From positions 124,001-188,000 of the forward strand of contig CAWIJO010000010.1 in assembly GCA_963836355.1 (NCBI GenBank): 64,000 nucleotides of DNA, written 5' to 3'. The notes under the pieces were generated by a model that saw nothing but the letters and a program-made list of their open reading frames with translations, had not been told where the DNA came from and made no database searches. A program made the position numbers and the translations under genes. The DNA is from Palsa-506 sp963836355 (GTDB lineage Bacteria; Actinomycetota; Actinomycetes; Streptosporangiales; Streptosporangiaceae). Positions 16,438 through 25,449 of this stretch are shown here, in pieces. Position 1 is the first letter of the stretch. Each line of letters begins with the position of its first letter.

Positions 16438-19400
16438 GTGACTTCTGCCGGGTATCTCCGCTTCCCGCATCTGCATGATGACCTCGTCGCCTTTGTCGCC
16501 GAGGACGACGTGTGGCTCGGCCCGGTCACTGGCGGCCGTGCCTGGCGGGTCTCCGCCGACCAGGCCCAGGCCAGTCATCCCCGGATCTCAGGGGACGGCA
16601 TGATGATCGCCTGGACCAGCGCGCGCGGGGGTTCGCCAGAGGTGTACCTGGCGGACGTCGAGGGCGGAAACGCCCGCAGGCTCACCTACTTTGGCGACCC
16701 GCAGACCCGGGTCTGCGGCTGGGATCCGGCCGGGGCGATCCTGGCTATCACCGCGGCTGGGCAGCCGTTCAGCCAGTTCACCTGGGCGTACGCGATCTCC
16801 GCCGGCTACGGCGGGGACGCTGCCGCGGCGGCCGGCGGAGACCGGGACGGCACCGCGACGGCCGGCCGGGACGGCGCCTCGGGCCCGGCCGCCGCCGGCC
16901 GCCTGCGGCGGCTGCCGTTCGGGCCGGTCAACGACCTTTCGGTGCAGGCGGCCACGGTCGCGCTGCTGACCGGCGCGATGGGACGTGAGCCGGCCTACTG
17001 GAAGCGCTACCGGGGCGGTTCGTCCGGCCGGCTATGGGTGGCCGCCGGGCCGGCCGGCGTCCCGGTCACCGGCGGCCAGGCGGGCGGCGCGCTGGCCAGC
17101 GGCGGGCGGGTCGGCCCGTTCGCCCGCGTGCTGGCTGACCTGCCCGGCCACTTCGCCAGCCCGATGCTGGCCGGGGGGAGGCTCGCGTTCCTGTCCGATC
17201 ATGAGGGCACCGGCAACGTGTACTCGTGCGCGCTCGATGGCGGCGACCTGCGGCGGCACACCGACCATGACGGCTTCTATGCCCGCAGCGCGAGCACCGA
17301 CGGGAGCCGGATCGCCTACCATTGCGCCGGCGACATCTGGCTGCTTGACTCGCTTGACCCGGCCAGCGAGCCCAGGCGGCTGGAGCTCAGCCTCGGCTCG
17401 CCGGCCGCCAGGCGGGCCCGGCGGCTGATCTGCGCCGAAGACCATCTCGGCGCGCTGAGCTGCGACCTGACCGGCCGGGCGAGCGCGATCGAGGTACGCG
17501 GCACGGTGCACTGGCTGACTCACCGGGACGGCCCGGCCAGGGCGCTTTCGGTCGTGCCGGGCGTCCGGGCCAGGCAGCCGCACGTGCTCGGGACCACCGG
17601 CCAGGTCGTCTGGGTCACTGACGCCGAGGGCGCGGACGCGCTGGAAATCGGGCCGGCCGGCGGCTCGCCCGACCCCGCCGGGCCGGCCGCGGCCCGGCGG
17701 GTGGCCGCCGGGGCGATCGGCCGGGTGCACAGCCTGGCTGCGGCCCCGGACGGCCACGCCGTCGCCGTCGCGGCCGGAGACGGGCGGCTGAATGTCGTTA
17801 ACATCGCGTCCGGGGCGGTCACCGAGATCGCCGCCGCCGACAACGGCCCGGTCACCGGGCTGGCCTGGTCGGCGGACTCGGCCTGGCTGGCCTGGTCCCA
17901 TCCGGGCACCGAGCCGCTGCGCCGGCTGCGGATCGCGCAGCTGTCCGGCCAGGCACCGGCTGGCCAGGCGCGGCCGTCCGGCCAGGCCGTGGCGGACGTC
18001 ACCGACGGCAGGTTCGTCGACACCGATCCCGTCTTCAGCGCCGACGGCCGTTACCTGGCCTTCTTGTCCCGGCGCAGCTTCGACCCGGTCTACGACGCCC
18101 ACTTCTTCGACCTGTCATTCCCGTACGGCTGCCGCCCGTACCTGGTGCCGCTCGCGGCGGCGACACCATCGCCCTTCGCGCCGCTTTCCGACGGCCGCCC
18201 GGCAGGCGAGGATCACGAGGACGAGAATAAGGCTCACGAGGCGGCGCCGGACGGCACGGACCGCCCGGCCGCGGCCGGGCCGGGGGATGGCGGACCCGGT
18301 GACGGCGCGGCGGGCAAGCAGGCCGGCCGGGCAGCCCGGGTGCCGCCCGTCCGGGTAGACACCGAGCTGATGGCGAGCCGGGTCGTCCAGATCCCGGTGC
18401 CGGAGTCGCGGTACAGCTCGCTGCGGGCGGTCAACGGCGGCCTCGCGTGGCTACGTGAGCAGGTAACCGGGAATCTGGGCGAGGGCGGCGCCAGCCTGGC
18501 CGATGACGGGCCGCGCCCGGTGCTCGAGCGCTTCGACTTCGCCCAGCGGCGCTGCACTGAACTGGCCAGCGAAATCGACTGGTTCGAGGTCAGCGGGGAC
18601 GGCAGCCGCCTCGTGGTCCGCGCCGACGGTGATCTCAGCGTGATCTCGGCGGAGCACAAGCCGGACGCGGACAGCCCGGCTGACCGGGTGCGGGTGGATT
18701 TGTCCAGGGCCAGGTACCTGGCCGACCCCGCGGCGCTCTGGCGCGCCGCTTACGCCGAAGCCGGGCGGATCATCCAGCACGACTTCTGGGTGCCCGGCAT
18801 GGCGGGCGTGGACTGGCACGCGGTGCTCGCCGAGTACCGGCCGCTGCTTGACCGGATCGCCGGCCCCCGCGACTTCGCCGACCTGCTCCACGAGGTGTTC
18901 GGCGAGCTCGGTACCTCGCATGCGTACGTGCTGCCAGCAGGCTCGCACGGCGAGGCAGCGGACGGCCGGCCCGACCAGGTCGGCATGCTCGGCGCGGATC
19001 TGGAGGTCTCCGCGGACGGCCGCTGGCTGGTCAGCCGGGTAATCCCGGGCGAGTCCTCGGATCCCAGGGCATCCTCGCCGCTCGCCGCTCCCGGTGTCGG
19101 CGTCGTCGCCGGGGACGAGATCCTCGCCGTGGACGGGCAGCGGGTCGGCGCCGCCGGGCCCGGCCCGCTGCTGGTCGGCGCGGCCGGGCGGCCGGTGGAG
19201 CTGACCATCGCCCCGGCCGGCCACGGCCGGCCGCGCCGGGTGGTGGTCAGCACGCTTGAGAACGACCGCCGGCTGCGGTACCAGGACTGGGTGGCCGGGC
19301 AGCGACGCCGGGTGCGCGAGCTGAGCGACGGCAAGATCGGCTACCTGCACGTGCCGGACATGATGAGCGAGGGCTGGGCCGACTTCCACCGCGACCTGCG

Positions 19401-19962
19401 CAGCCAGCTGGTCAGCGACGCGCTGATCGTGGACGTCCGCGGAAACCGGGGCGGGCATACCTCCCAGCTGGTCGTGGAAAAGCTCGCCCGCCGCGTCATC
19501 GGCTGGAGCGTGCCGCGCGGCCGACAGCCAGTCACCTACCCGGAGGATACGCCTCGCGGTCCGGTCGTCGCGCTGGCCGACGAGTACGCCGGGTCGGACG
19601 GCGATATCGTCACCGCGGCGATCAAGATCCTGCGCATGGGCCCGGTGGTCGGCGCCCGGACCTGGGGCGGCGTGATCGGCTACGACTGGTTCCATGAGCT
19701 GGCGGACGGTACCGAGATCACCGTGCCGCGCTACGCCATCTGGCTGGATGGCTACGGCTGGGGGCTGGAGAATTACGGCGTCGACCCGGATGTCGAGGTG
19801 ATCACGTCACCCGACGACCAGGCCGCCGGGCACGACCCGCAGCTGGAGACCGCGGTGCGGCTCGCCCTGGAGGCGCTAGCGGCCAGGCCGGCCGCCGTCG
19901 CGCCGGACACGTCCAGCGGGCCGTCCCAGCAGCGGCCCGCGCTGCCGCCGCGGCCCGGCTGA
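16438..19962 (+). CDS. Tricorn protease (S41 family peptidase)
   Basis: Tricorn trims proteasome and protease products to smaller peptides in the cytoplasm. The start GTG 16438 gives the usual opening SAGYLRFPHLHDDLVAFVAEDD; upstream in-frame starts at 16390 and 16408 are possible. The order is beta-propeller repeats (about 1-310 and 330-620), an acidic, Gly-rich insert, a helical core containing HDFWVPGMAGVDW and FGELGTSHAYV with the likely catalytic His, a PDZ domain (GVVAGDEILAVDGQRV), and the S41 core with nucleophilic Ser in YAGSDGD and then ENYGVDPDVEV. The length of about 1,174 residues is somewhat above archaeal Tricorn owing to low-complexity inserts. All catalytic motifs are present. 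Confidence 0.93.
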   Translation: MTSAGYLRFPHLHDDLVAFVAEDDVWLGPVTGGRAWRVSADQAQASHPRISGDGMMIAWTSARGGSPEVYLADVEGGNARRLTYFGDPQTRVCGWDPAGAILAITAAGQPFSQFTWAYAISAGYGGDAAAAAGGDRDGTATAGRDGASGPAAAGRLRRLPFGPVNDLSVQAATVALLTGAMGREPAYWKRYRGGSSGRLWVAAGPAGVPVTGGQAGGALASGGRVGPFARVLADLPGHFASPMLAGGRLAFLSDHEGTGNVYSCALDGGDLRRHTDHDGFYARSASTDGSRIAYHCAGDIWLLDSLDPASEPRRLELSLGSPAARRARRLICAEDHLGALSCDLTGRASAIEVRGTVHWLTHRDGPARALSVVPGVRARQPHVLGTTGQVVWVTDAEGADALEIGPAGGSPDPAGPAAARRVAAGAIGRVHSLAAAPDGHAVAVAAGDGRLNVVNIASGAVTEIAAADNGPVTGLAWSADSAWLAWSHPGTEPLRRLRIAQLSGQAPAGQARPSGQAVADVTDGRFVDTDPVFSADGRYLAFLSRRSFDPVYDAHFFDLSFPYGCRPYLVPLAAATPSPFAPLSDGRPAGEDHEDENKAHEAAPDGTDRPAAAGPGDGGPGDGAAGKQAGRAARVPPVRVDTELMASRVVQIPVPESRYSSLRAVNGGLAWLREQVTGNLGEGGASLADDGPRPVLERFDFAQRRCTELASEIDWFEVSGDGSRLVVRADGDLSVISAEHKPDADSPADRVRVDLSRARYLADPAALWRAAYAEAGRIIQHDFWVPGMAGVDWHAVLAEYRPLLDRIAGPRDFADLLHEVFGELGTSHAYVLPAGSHGEAADGRPDQVGMLGADLEVSADGRWLVSRVIPGESSDPRASSPLAAPGVGVVAGDEILAVDGQRVGAAGPGPLLVGAAGRPVELTIAPAGHGRPRRVVVSTLENDRRLRYQDWVAGQRRRVRELSDGKIGYLHVPDMMSEGWADFHRDLRSQLVSDALIVDVRGNRGGHTSQLVVEKLARRVIGWSVPRGRQPVTYPEDTPRGPVVALADEYAGSDGDIVTAAIKILRMGPVVGARTWGGVIGYDWFHELADGTEITVPRYAIWLDGYGWGLENYGVDPDVEVITSPDDQAAGHDPQLETAVRLALEALAARPAAVAPDTSSGPSQQRPALPPRPG

Positions 19963-19982
19963 GGATCCGGCGCGGCCGGGCC

Positions 19983-21722
19983 TTAGAAGGTGGAGCGGCC
20001 GCCGAACATATCGGCCAGCCGGTTGGCGAGGCTCAGGTCGCCGTCCATGGTCATCCGGCCGTCCAGGATCAGCGGCAGGAAGCTCCCGGCGTCGGCGATG
20101 ACCCGGACGAAGTCGGCCAGCGGCACCCGGATCGTCAGCGCCGCAGCCGCGTCGCCGCCCTGCCGCGCGGTCGCCCGCCGCCCCCGGACCTCGATGGTCC
20201 ACGACCGCCGACGGCCGTCGCTCATGGTCAGGACATAGACGATGCGGCCGGTAAACCCGGCTGCGTTGGCGGCGTCGAAACCGCCGGCGATGACCGTGAA
20301 CAGGGCGCGCTGCGCGGCCGCGCTGCCCAGCGCCCGCTCGATGCCGCGGTCGCTGGCCCGGCCGGCCAGCGCGCGGGCGCCGGCCTGGGCCCGCTGCCGG
20401 GCGGACTCGGCAGCCGAGCGCCTGGCCTGTCCGGCCAGGTCGCGCAGCGGCACGCGCCGGGACCGGCGGGCGGCGGCAAGCTCGGCTTCCTCGTCGATCG
20501 GGTAGGGCGCGGCCAGTGCGCGCGGCCCGCCGCGCCGGGCTAGTGCCTTGTCCACCGCGGCGGCCAGCCGGTCCGCCTTCGCGGCCTCGCTGGCCGCCCG
20601 GTCCTCCGCGAATCGCGGCAGCACTTCGCGGGCGAACAGCTCGATGCTCTCGCAGATGTGCTCGTGCCGGTTCTTCCCGGCCTGCATGACGAACATCACC
20701 TGGTCGACCCCGGCCGCCTGGTACCGGGCGATCAGGTCGGTCACCTGCGCCGGGGTACCGATGGCACCGCGCAGCGAGCCAAGTCCCGCCTCCAGCAGCC
20801 GCACGGCGAGCGGCGCAGCGTTGGCCGACACGATCTCCCGCGCGAAGCCGCGGGCGGCCCGGTTCTCGCCGAAGGCCCGCCACAGGTCGGTGCCGCCGAC
20901 CAGGTGCTTGCCGCCGTAGAAGTGACCGAGCGAGTAGCCGAAGAAATGCGCGCCGTCGATGCCGCGGTCAATCGCCGTCGCCTCGTCCGGGTGCAGCATC
21001 ATCGGCAGCACCACGGCGACGTTCGGGTTGACGGCGAAGCCACGCGGCACGCATTCCTCGGAGGCGATCAGGTCGTAGTACTCGGTCACCCAGTGGGCGG
21101 CGTCTTCCGGCTCGGTGAACGAGAACGACAGCGCGCCGATGCCGCTGCGCGCCGCGAGGTGGATGGTCTCCCGGCGGCTGCAGGCTACCCAGAGCGGGGG
21201 ATGCGGCTTCTGCAGCGGCTTGGGCACCACGTTGCGCGGCGGCATCCGGAGGAACTGACCGTCGTACCCGGCGAACGGGTCCTCGGTGAACATCCTGGTC
21301 ACCGCGTCGAGTGTCTCTTCCCACATGGCCCGCTTGGCCTCGCGCGGCACCCCGAAGCCGCCTAGCTCGGCGGCCGAACTCGACTCGCCGGTGCCGAACT
21401 CGACCCGGCCGTCCGAGACCAGGTCCAAGGTGGCGACCCGCTCGGCGATCCTGGCCGGGTGGTTCACCCCGGCCGGGGCCTGCACGATGCCATGGCCGAG
21501 CCGGATCTGCCTGGTGCGCTGGCTGGCGGCGGCGAGGAACACCTCCGGCGCGGAGGAATGCGAGTACTCCTCCAGAAAGTGATGCTCGACTTCCCAGACG
21601 TAATCGATGCCGGACCGGTCGGCCAGCTCGACCTGCTCAAGCGCGTCGGTCAGCAGCTGGTGCTCGGCACCGGGCCCCCAGGGCCTGGGCAGCTGGTGCT
21701 CGTAGAAGATCCCGAACCGCAT
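19983..21722 (-). CDS. LLM-class flavin-dependent oxidoreductase fused to a C-terminal SCP2-like domain
   Basis: Residues 1 to about 350 form a luciferase-like monooxygenase barrel (FMN or F420): MRFGIFYEHQLPRPW, EVEHHFLEEYSHSSAPE and GHGIVQAPAGVNHPARIAERV. After a long Ala/Arg-rich linker (about 370-465), the last 100 residues look like a sterol-carrier-protein-2 fold: GRIVYVLTMSDGRRRSWTIE, then ALTIRVPLADFVRVIADAG and LILDGRMTMDGDLSLANRL. SCP2 domains bind lipids or acyl-CoA, so the substrate may be lipid-like; this is inference. The fusion is unusual. The start at 21722 opens directly with the family N-terminus. Its 3' end faces the tricorn end with only 20 bases between them. Confidence 0.87.
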   Translation of the reverse strand: MRFGIFYEHQLPRPWGPGAEHQLLTDALEQVELADRSGIDYVWEVEHHFLEEYSHSSAPEVFLAAASQRTRQIRLGHGIVQAPAGVNHPARIAERVATLDLVSDGRVEFGTGESSSAAELGGFGVPREAKRAMWEETLDAVTRMFTEDPFAGYDGQFLRMPPRNVVPKPLQKPHPPLWVACSRRETIHLAARSGIGALSFSFTEPEDAAHWVTEYYDLIASEECVPRGFAVNPNVAVVLPMMLHPDEATAIDRGIDGAHFFGYSLGHFYGGKHLVGGTDLWRAFGENRAARGFAREIVSANAAPLAVRLLEAGLGSLRGAIGTPAQVTDLIARYQAAGVDQVMFVMQAGKNRHEHICESIELFAREVLPRFAEDRAASEAAKADRLAAAVDKALARRGGPRALAAPYPIDEEAELAAARRSRRVPLRDLAGQARRSAAESARQRAQAGARALAGRASDRGIERALGSAAAQRALFTVIAGGFDAANAAGFTGRIVYVLTMSDGRRRSWTIEVRGRRATARQGGDAAAALTIRVPLADFVRVIADAGSFLPLILDGRMTMDGDLSLANRLADMFGGRSTF

Positions 21723-21805
21723 CCCGCCTCCATCGCGCAGCGCCGGCTATTTCATCCATTCTGCGGCTTTCGGGCAGCCGGAGGAAGGCACCGTCGTGGC
21801 GCTGC

Positions 21806-22687
21806 CTAGAGCGGGGCGGCGTAGCCGCTGATCCAGTGCACCTGCATCCAGGTGATCGCCGTTGCCCACGCTCCGGTGACCTCGAGCACGCCAACCGCCA
21901 CCAGCATCCCGCCGCCGATGCCGGTGATGAGCCTGGCGTGCCGCCGGGCGAAGCCGAACACGCTCATGCCCCGTTGGAAGGCGATCGCGACGATCAGGAA
22001 GGGAATCCCGATGCCGAGCCCGTAGGCGAACGCGAGCAACGCGCCGCGGGCCGCCGTGCCGGACGTCCCGGACAGCAACAGGACCGCCGTCAGCGTCGGC
22101 CCGATGCACGGCGTCCAGGTCAGCCCGAACATGACGCCGAGCAGTGGCGCCCCGGCCAGCCCGGCGCGCGGGCGCCACGCCGGGCGCACGATCCGCCCGG
22201 CCAGCATCAGCCGGTCGAGCAGCCCGGCGAACATCAGGCCGAGCACGATCGTCACGCCGCCCAGGATCCGGGTCACCACCTGCTGGTGGCTGAGCAGCGC
22301 GGTCCCCAGCCCGCCGAACAGGACGCCATAGCTGGCGAACAGGACGGAGAAGCCAAGCACGAACAGCATCGCGCCGGCCACCACCCGGCTCCGGCCGGGC
22401 GGGCCGGAATCGGCTGCCCGCTGGGTGGCCGTCGCGACCGAGCCGCCGCCGGCCGCAGCCATCGCAAGACTTCCCTGACCGGCACCGCCGGCCACGCCGC
22501 CCGGTGGAGGCACATCCGCGGCCCGGGCTGCGCCAGCACCGGACATTCCGGTTACGTAAGACAGGTAGCCAGGCACCAGCGGCAGGCAGCACGGCGAGAG
22601 GAACGTGACGGCACCGGCCGCGAGGGCAACCGGAACCGCGAGGATCAGCGGCCCGGATGTCACCAGGTTGCCGATCCCGCCGCTCAT
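21806..22687 (-). CDS. ccdA: Cytochrome c biogenesis protein CcdA (DsbD-like membrane thiol carrier)
   Basis: This membrane protein passes electrons from cytoplasmic thioredoxin to extracytoplasmic thiol partners for cytochrome c maturation or disulfide reduction. The hallmark first helix motif FLSPCCLPLVPGYLSY is at about residue 29, with the redox Cys, and the partner Cys is in FGLTWTPCIGPTL. About six hydrophobic helices are visible. A low-complexity loop of some 60 residues between helix 1 and helix 2 is an unusual insertion. The start at 22687 has a strong GAGGAGAGGAA just before it. No resB, resC or thioredoxin-like partner gene lies next to it. Confidence 0.93.
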   Translation of the reverse strand: MSGGIGNLVTSGPLILAVPVALAAGAVTFLSPCCLPLVPGYLSYVTGMSGAGAARAADVPPPGGVAGGAGQGSLAMAAAGGGSVATATQRAADSGPPGRSRVVAGAMLFVLGFSVLFASYGVLFGGLGTALLSHQQVVTRILGGVTIVLGLMFAGLLDRLMLAGRIVRPAWRPRAGLAGAPLLGVMFGLTWTPCIGPTLTAVLLLSGTSGTAARGALLAFAYGLGIGIPFLIVAIAFQRGMSVFGFARRHARLITGIGGGMLVAVGVLEVTGAWATAITWMQVHWISGYAAPL

Positions 22688-22815
22688 TTCCTCTCCTCAC
22701 GACCATGACCGGCTCTAACCTATCCGGCGCGGCCGGCCGGCTCCGCCGGGGACACCGCCATTCTCAGCTGGTTCTGCCGCGCCGGGATTGACCGGCGCGT
22801 GCGCATCCCGCAACG

Positions 22816-23937
22816 ATGGCCGTCATGCGAACCAAGCCACCCTTCCGCGCCGACCATGTCGGCAGTCTGCTCCGCCCGCAGCAGCTACTCGCCGCCCGCG
22901 ACGACTTCGCGGCCGGCCGCATCGACGCCGCCCGGCTGAGCGAGATCGAGGATGCCGCGATCGCCGAGGTGGTCGCCCGGCAGGAGGAAGCCGGCCTGCA
23001 GACGGCCACCGACGGCGAGTTCCGCCGCGCATCCTGGCATATGGACTTCATCTACCAGCTAGGCGGCATCGGCAAGGCGCCGGGAAACCTCGCGGTGAAG
23101 TTCCGGAATCCGTCCGGCACGATCGAGTTCACCCCGGCCGCCCTGCATGTCGGCAGCAAGATCCGGCTCGACCACACGATCTTCGAGGCAGACTTCCGCT
23201 ACCTGCAGTCGGTGGTGACCACCGGGACGGCCAAGCTGACCATCCCGTCGCCGAACATGGTGCACTACCGCGGCGGGCCGGCCGCGCTCGATCCTGATGT
23301 CTACCCCGAGCTGGCCGAGTTCTGGAGCGACCTGTCCGCGGCCTATGCGCAGCAGGTGCGCAAGCTTGGCGCGCTCGGCTGCAGCTACCTTCAGCTGGAC
23401 GACACCAGCCTGGCCTACCTGAACGACCCGGCGCAGCGGGCCGAGATCGCCAGCCGCGGCGAGGATGCGGAGCACCTGCATCTGCGGTACATCCGCCAGG
23501 TAAATGACGCACTGTCCGGCCGCCCGGCCGGGATGGCCGTGACTACGCACATGTGCCGGGGGAATTTCCGTTCATCATGGGCTGCAGAGGGCGGCTACGA
23601 CTTCGTCGCCGAGGCATTGTTCAGCGAGCTCGCCGTGGATGGCTTCTTCCTTGAGTATGACGACGAGCGGTCCGGCGGATTCGAGCCGCTGCGGTTCGTG
23701 CCGAAGGGCAAGCAGGTCGTACTCGGCCTGGTCACGACCAAGCGCGGCGAGCTTGAGGACCCGGACCAGCTCAAGCGCCGGATCGACGAGGCGGCCAGGT
23801 TCGTGCCGCTGGACCAGCTCTGCCTGTCGCCGCAGTGCGGATTCTCCTCCACCGTCGAGGGCAACGAACTGACCCGCGAAGAGCAGTTCGCGAAGCTCCG
23901 GCTCATCGCCGAGGTGGCTGCCGACGTATGGGGATAG
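22816..23937 (+). CDS. MetE C-terminal-like cobalamin-independent methionine synthase family protein
   Basis: This is a zinc-dependent methyltransferase of the UROD/MetE superfamily, 373 residues, equal to the C-terminal half of MetE. Visible family parts are ADHVGSLLRP at the N-terminus, TDGEFRR, QLDDTSLAYL, the zinc ligands His and Cys in THMCRGNFR and the last Cys in LSPQCGFSSTVEGNELT. It probably moves a methyl group to homocysteine or another thiol, but short MetE-like proteins without the N-terminal folate half are often of unknown donor. The start may be ATG 22816 or ATG 22825. It is divergent from ccdA. Confidence 0.9.
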   Translation: MAVMRTKPPFRADHVGSLLRPQQLLAARDDFAAGRIDAARLSEIEDAAIAEVVARQEEAGLQTATDGEFRRASWHMDFIYQLGGIGKAPGNLAVKFRNPSGTIEFTPAALHVGSKIRLDHTIFEADFRYLQSVVTTGTAKLTIPSPNMVHYRGGPAALDPDVYPELAEFWSDLSAAYAQQVRKLGALGCSYLQLDDTSLAYLNDPAQRAEIASRGEDAEHLHLRYIRQVNDALSGRPAGMAVTTHMCRGNFRSSWAAEGGYDFVAEALFSELAVDGFFLEYDDERSGGFEPLRFVPKGKQVVLGLVTTKRGELEDPDQLKRRIDEAARFVPLDQLCLSPQCGFSSTVEGNELTREEQFAKLRLIAEVAADVWG

Positions 23938-23950
23938 CTCTCCGTAGCTG

Positions 23951-25321
23951 CTATCCGTCTTTTCTGAAATCCTGCACTGCCTCCTCGACGGCGCGGTGGA
24001 ACGTCGGATAGGCGTAGATCATCTCGCCCAGCCGCCGGGTGGGCACGGTGGCGTGCACGGCGAGCGTGAGCATGCTCAGCACCTCCCCGCCGGCCGGCCC
24101 GGCCGAGGTCGCGCCGACCAGCACGCCGCGCCCGGCGTCCTCGACCAGCTTGATGAAACCGTCGTTGCCGGCCTTGTGTATCCAGCCGCGGGCCGCCTTC
24201 GGGATCTGGCTGCGGCCAACCTGCACGGCCATCCCCTGCTCCCTGGCCTGGGCCTCGGTCAGCCCGACCGAGCCGACCTCCGGGTCGGTGAAGGTCACCC
24301 GCGGCACCGCATGGTACTCAGCCGGATGACGCTCGGTACCGAGGATGTCGGCGATCACGATCGCCGCGTGATACATGGACATATGCGTGAACGCGCCCTT
24401 ACCGACCACATCGCCGAGCGCCCAGACGCCGGGAGCCGCGCGCATGTGCCCGTCGACCGGAACGGCCCTGGCGTTCTCGTCGATGCCCGCCGCGCCGGCG
24501 CCGAGCGCGGCGAGGTCCGCGCGCCGCCCGGTTGCCACCAGCAGTCGCTCGCCGGTGACGTGCTGGCCGCCCCGCAGGCTGACGGTGAAGGCGTCGCCGT
24601 CATGGCTGACCCGCGTCGCCGGGGATCCGGCATGCACGGCGATGCCCTCGCGGCCGAACACGTCCGCGATCAGCTCGCCCGCCTCGGGTTCCTCCTGCGG
24701 CAGCAGCCGGCCGAGCGCCTCGACGATGGTTACCCGGGAGCCGAAGCGGGCGAAGACCTGCGCCAGCTCGGCCCCGATCGCTCCGCCGCCGAGTACCACG
24801 ATCGACTCCGGCAGCGGGTCGGCCTCGATCGCCTCGTGGTTCGTCCAGTACGGCGTGCCGGCCAGGCCGGGGATCGGCGGTATCGCGGGAGCGGTGCCGG
24901 TCGCGATGACGATCCCGCGGCGGGCGCGCAGTACCTCGCCGCTCACCGTGACCTGGCCGGCCGCCGTGATCCGGCCGTAGCCGCGGTACAGCCGCGCGCC
25001 ATGCCCGGCAAGCCGGTCCGCGGCCACCGTGTCATCCCAGTTGTCGGTGGCCTCGGCCCGGATCCGGTGCGCCACCGGCGCCCAGTCGGGCGTGACCTCG
25101 GAGCGGCCGGCCAGGCCGGGAATGCGCCGGCCCTCGGCAATCAGGTCGGCCGCGCGGATCATCATCTTGGACGGGATGCAGCCCCAGTACGGGCACTCGC
25201 CGCCGACCAGCCTGGCCTCGACGGCGGCTACCGCCAGGCCCGCCTCGGCAAGCTGGCCGGCCGCGTACTCGCCGCCCGGGCCAAGGCCGATGACCACGAC
25301 GTCGACCTCATGTTCGCTCAC
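23951..25321 (-). CDS. FAD-dependent pyridine nucleotide-disulfide oxidoreductase (lipoamide dehydrogenase-like)
   Basis: This flavoprotein passes electrons between NAD(P)H and a disulfide substrate. The FAD motif VVVIGLGPGGEYAA opens the protein. The redox-active disulfide is in GGECPYWGCIPSK, the NAD fold in VVLGGGAIGAELAQVF, and the second FAD motif in VWALGDVVGKGAFTH. The C-terminal dimer domain ends with YAYPTFHRAVEEA, where the His-Glu pair normally acts as the acid-base catalyst. At 456 residues it matches lipoamide dehydrogenase, mycothione reductase or mercuric reductase cores. No lipoylated partner is nearby, so the substrate is open. It diverges from egtA, and a link to thiol redox is possible but unproved. 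Confidence 0.9.
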   Translation of the reverse strand: MSEHEVDVVVIGLGPGGEYAAGQLAEAGLAVAAVEARLVGGECPYWGCIPSKMMIRAADLIAEGRRIPGLAGRSEVTPDWAPVAHRIRAEATDNWDDTVAADRLAGHGARLYRGYGRITAAGQVTVSGEVLRARRGIVIATGTAPAIPPIPGLAGTPYWTNHEAIEADPLPESIVVLGGGAIGAELAQVFARFGSRVTIVEALGRLLPQEEPEAGELIADVFGREGIAVHAGSPATRVSHDGDAFTVSLRGGQHVTGERLLVATGRRADLAALGAGAAGIDENARAVPVDGHMRAAPGVWALGDVVGKGAFTHMSMYHAAIVIADILGTERHPAEYHAVPRVTFTDPEVGSVGLTEAQAREQGMAVQVGRSQIPKAARGWIHKAGNDGFIKLVEDAGRGVLVGATSAGPAGGEVLSMLTLAVHATVPTRRLGEMIYAYPTFHRAVEEAVQDFRKDG

Positions 25322-25449
25322 TTCGCGACCTCCCCCAGGTTTCAGACCATATCGGTGGGTATTTTGACCAGTGGAATGACGGCGTCCGCGAGCCGGTTGA
25401 GGTGGCAGGGGCCGGAGCGAGCCTGGACCGACACGGACGGGGAAAGCAC

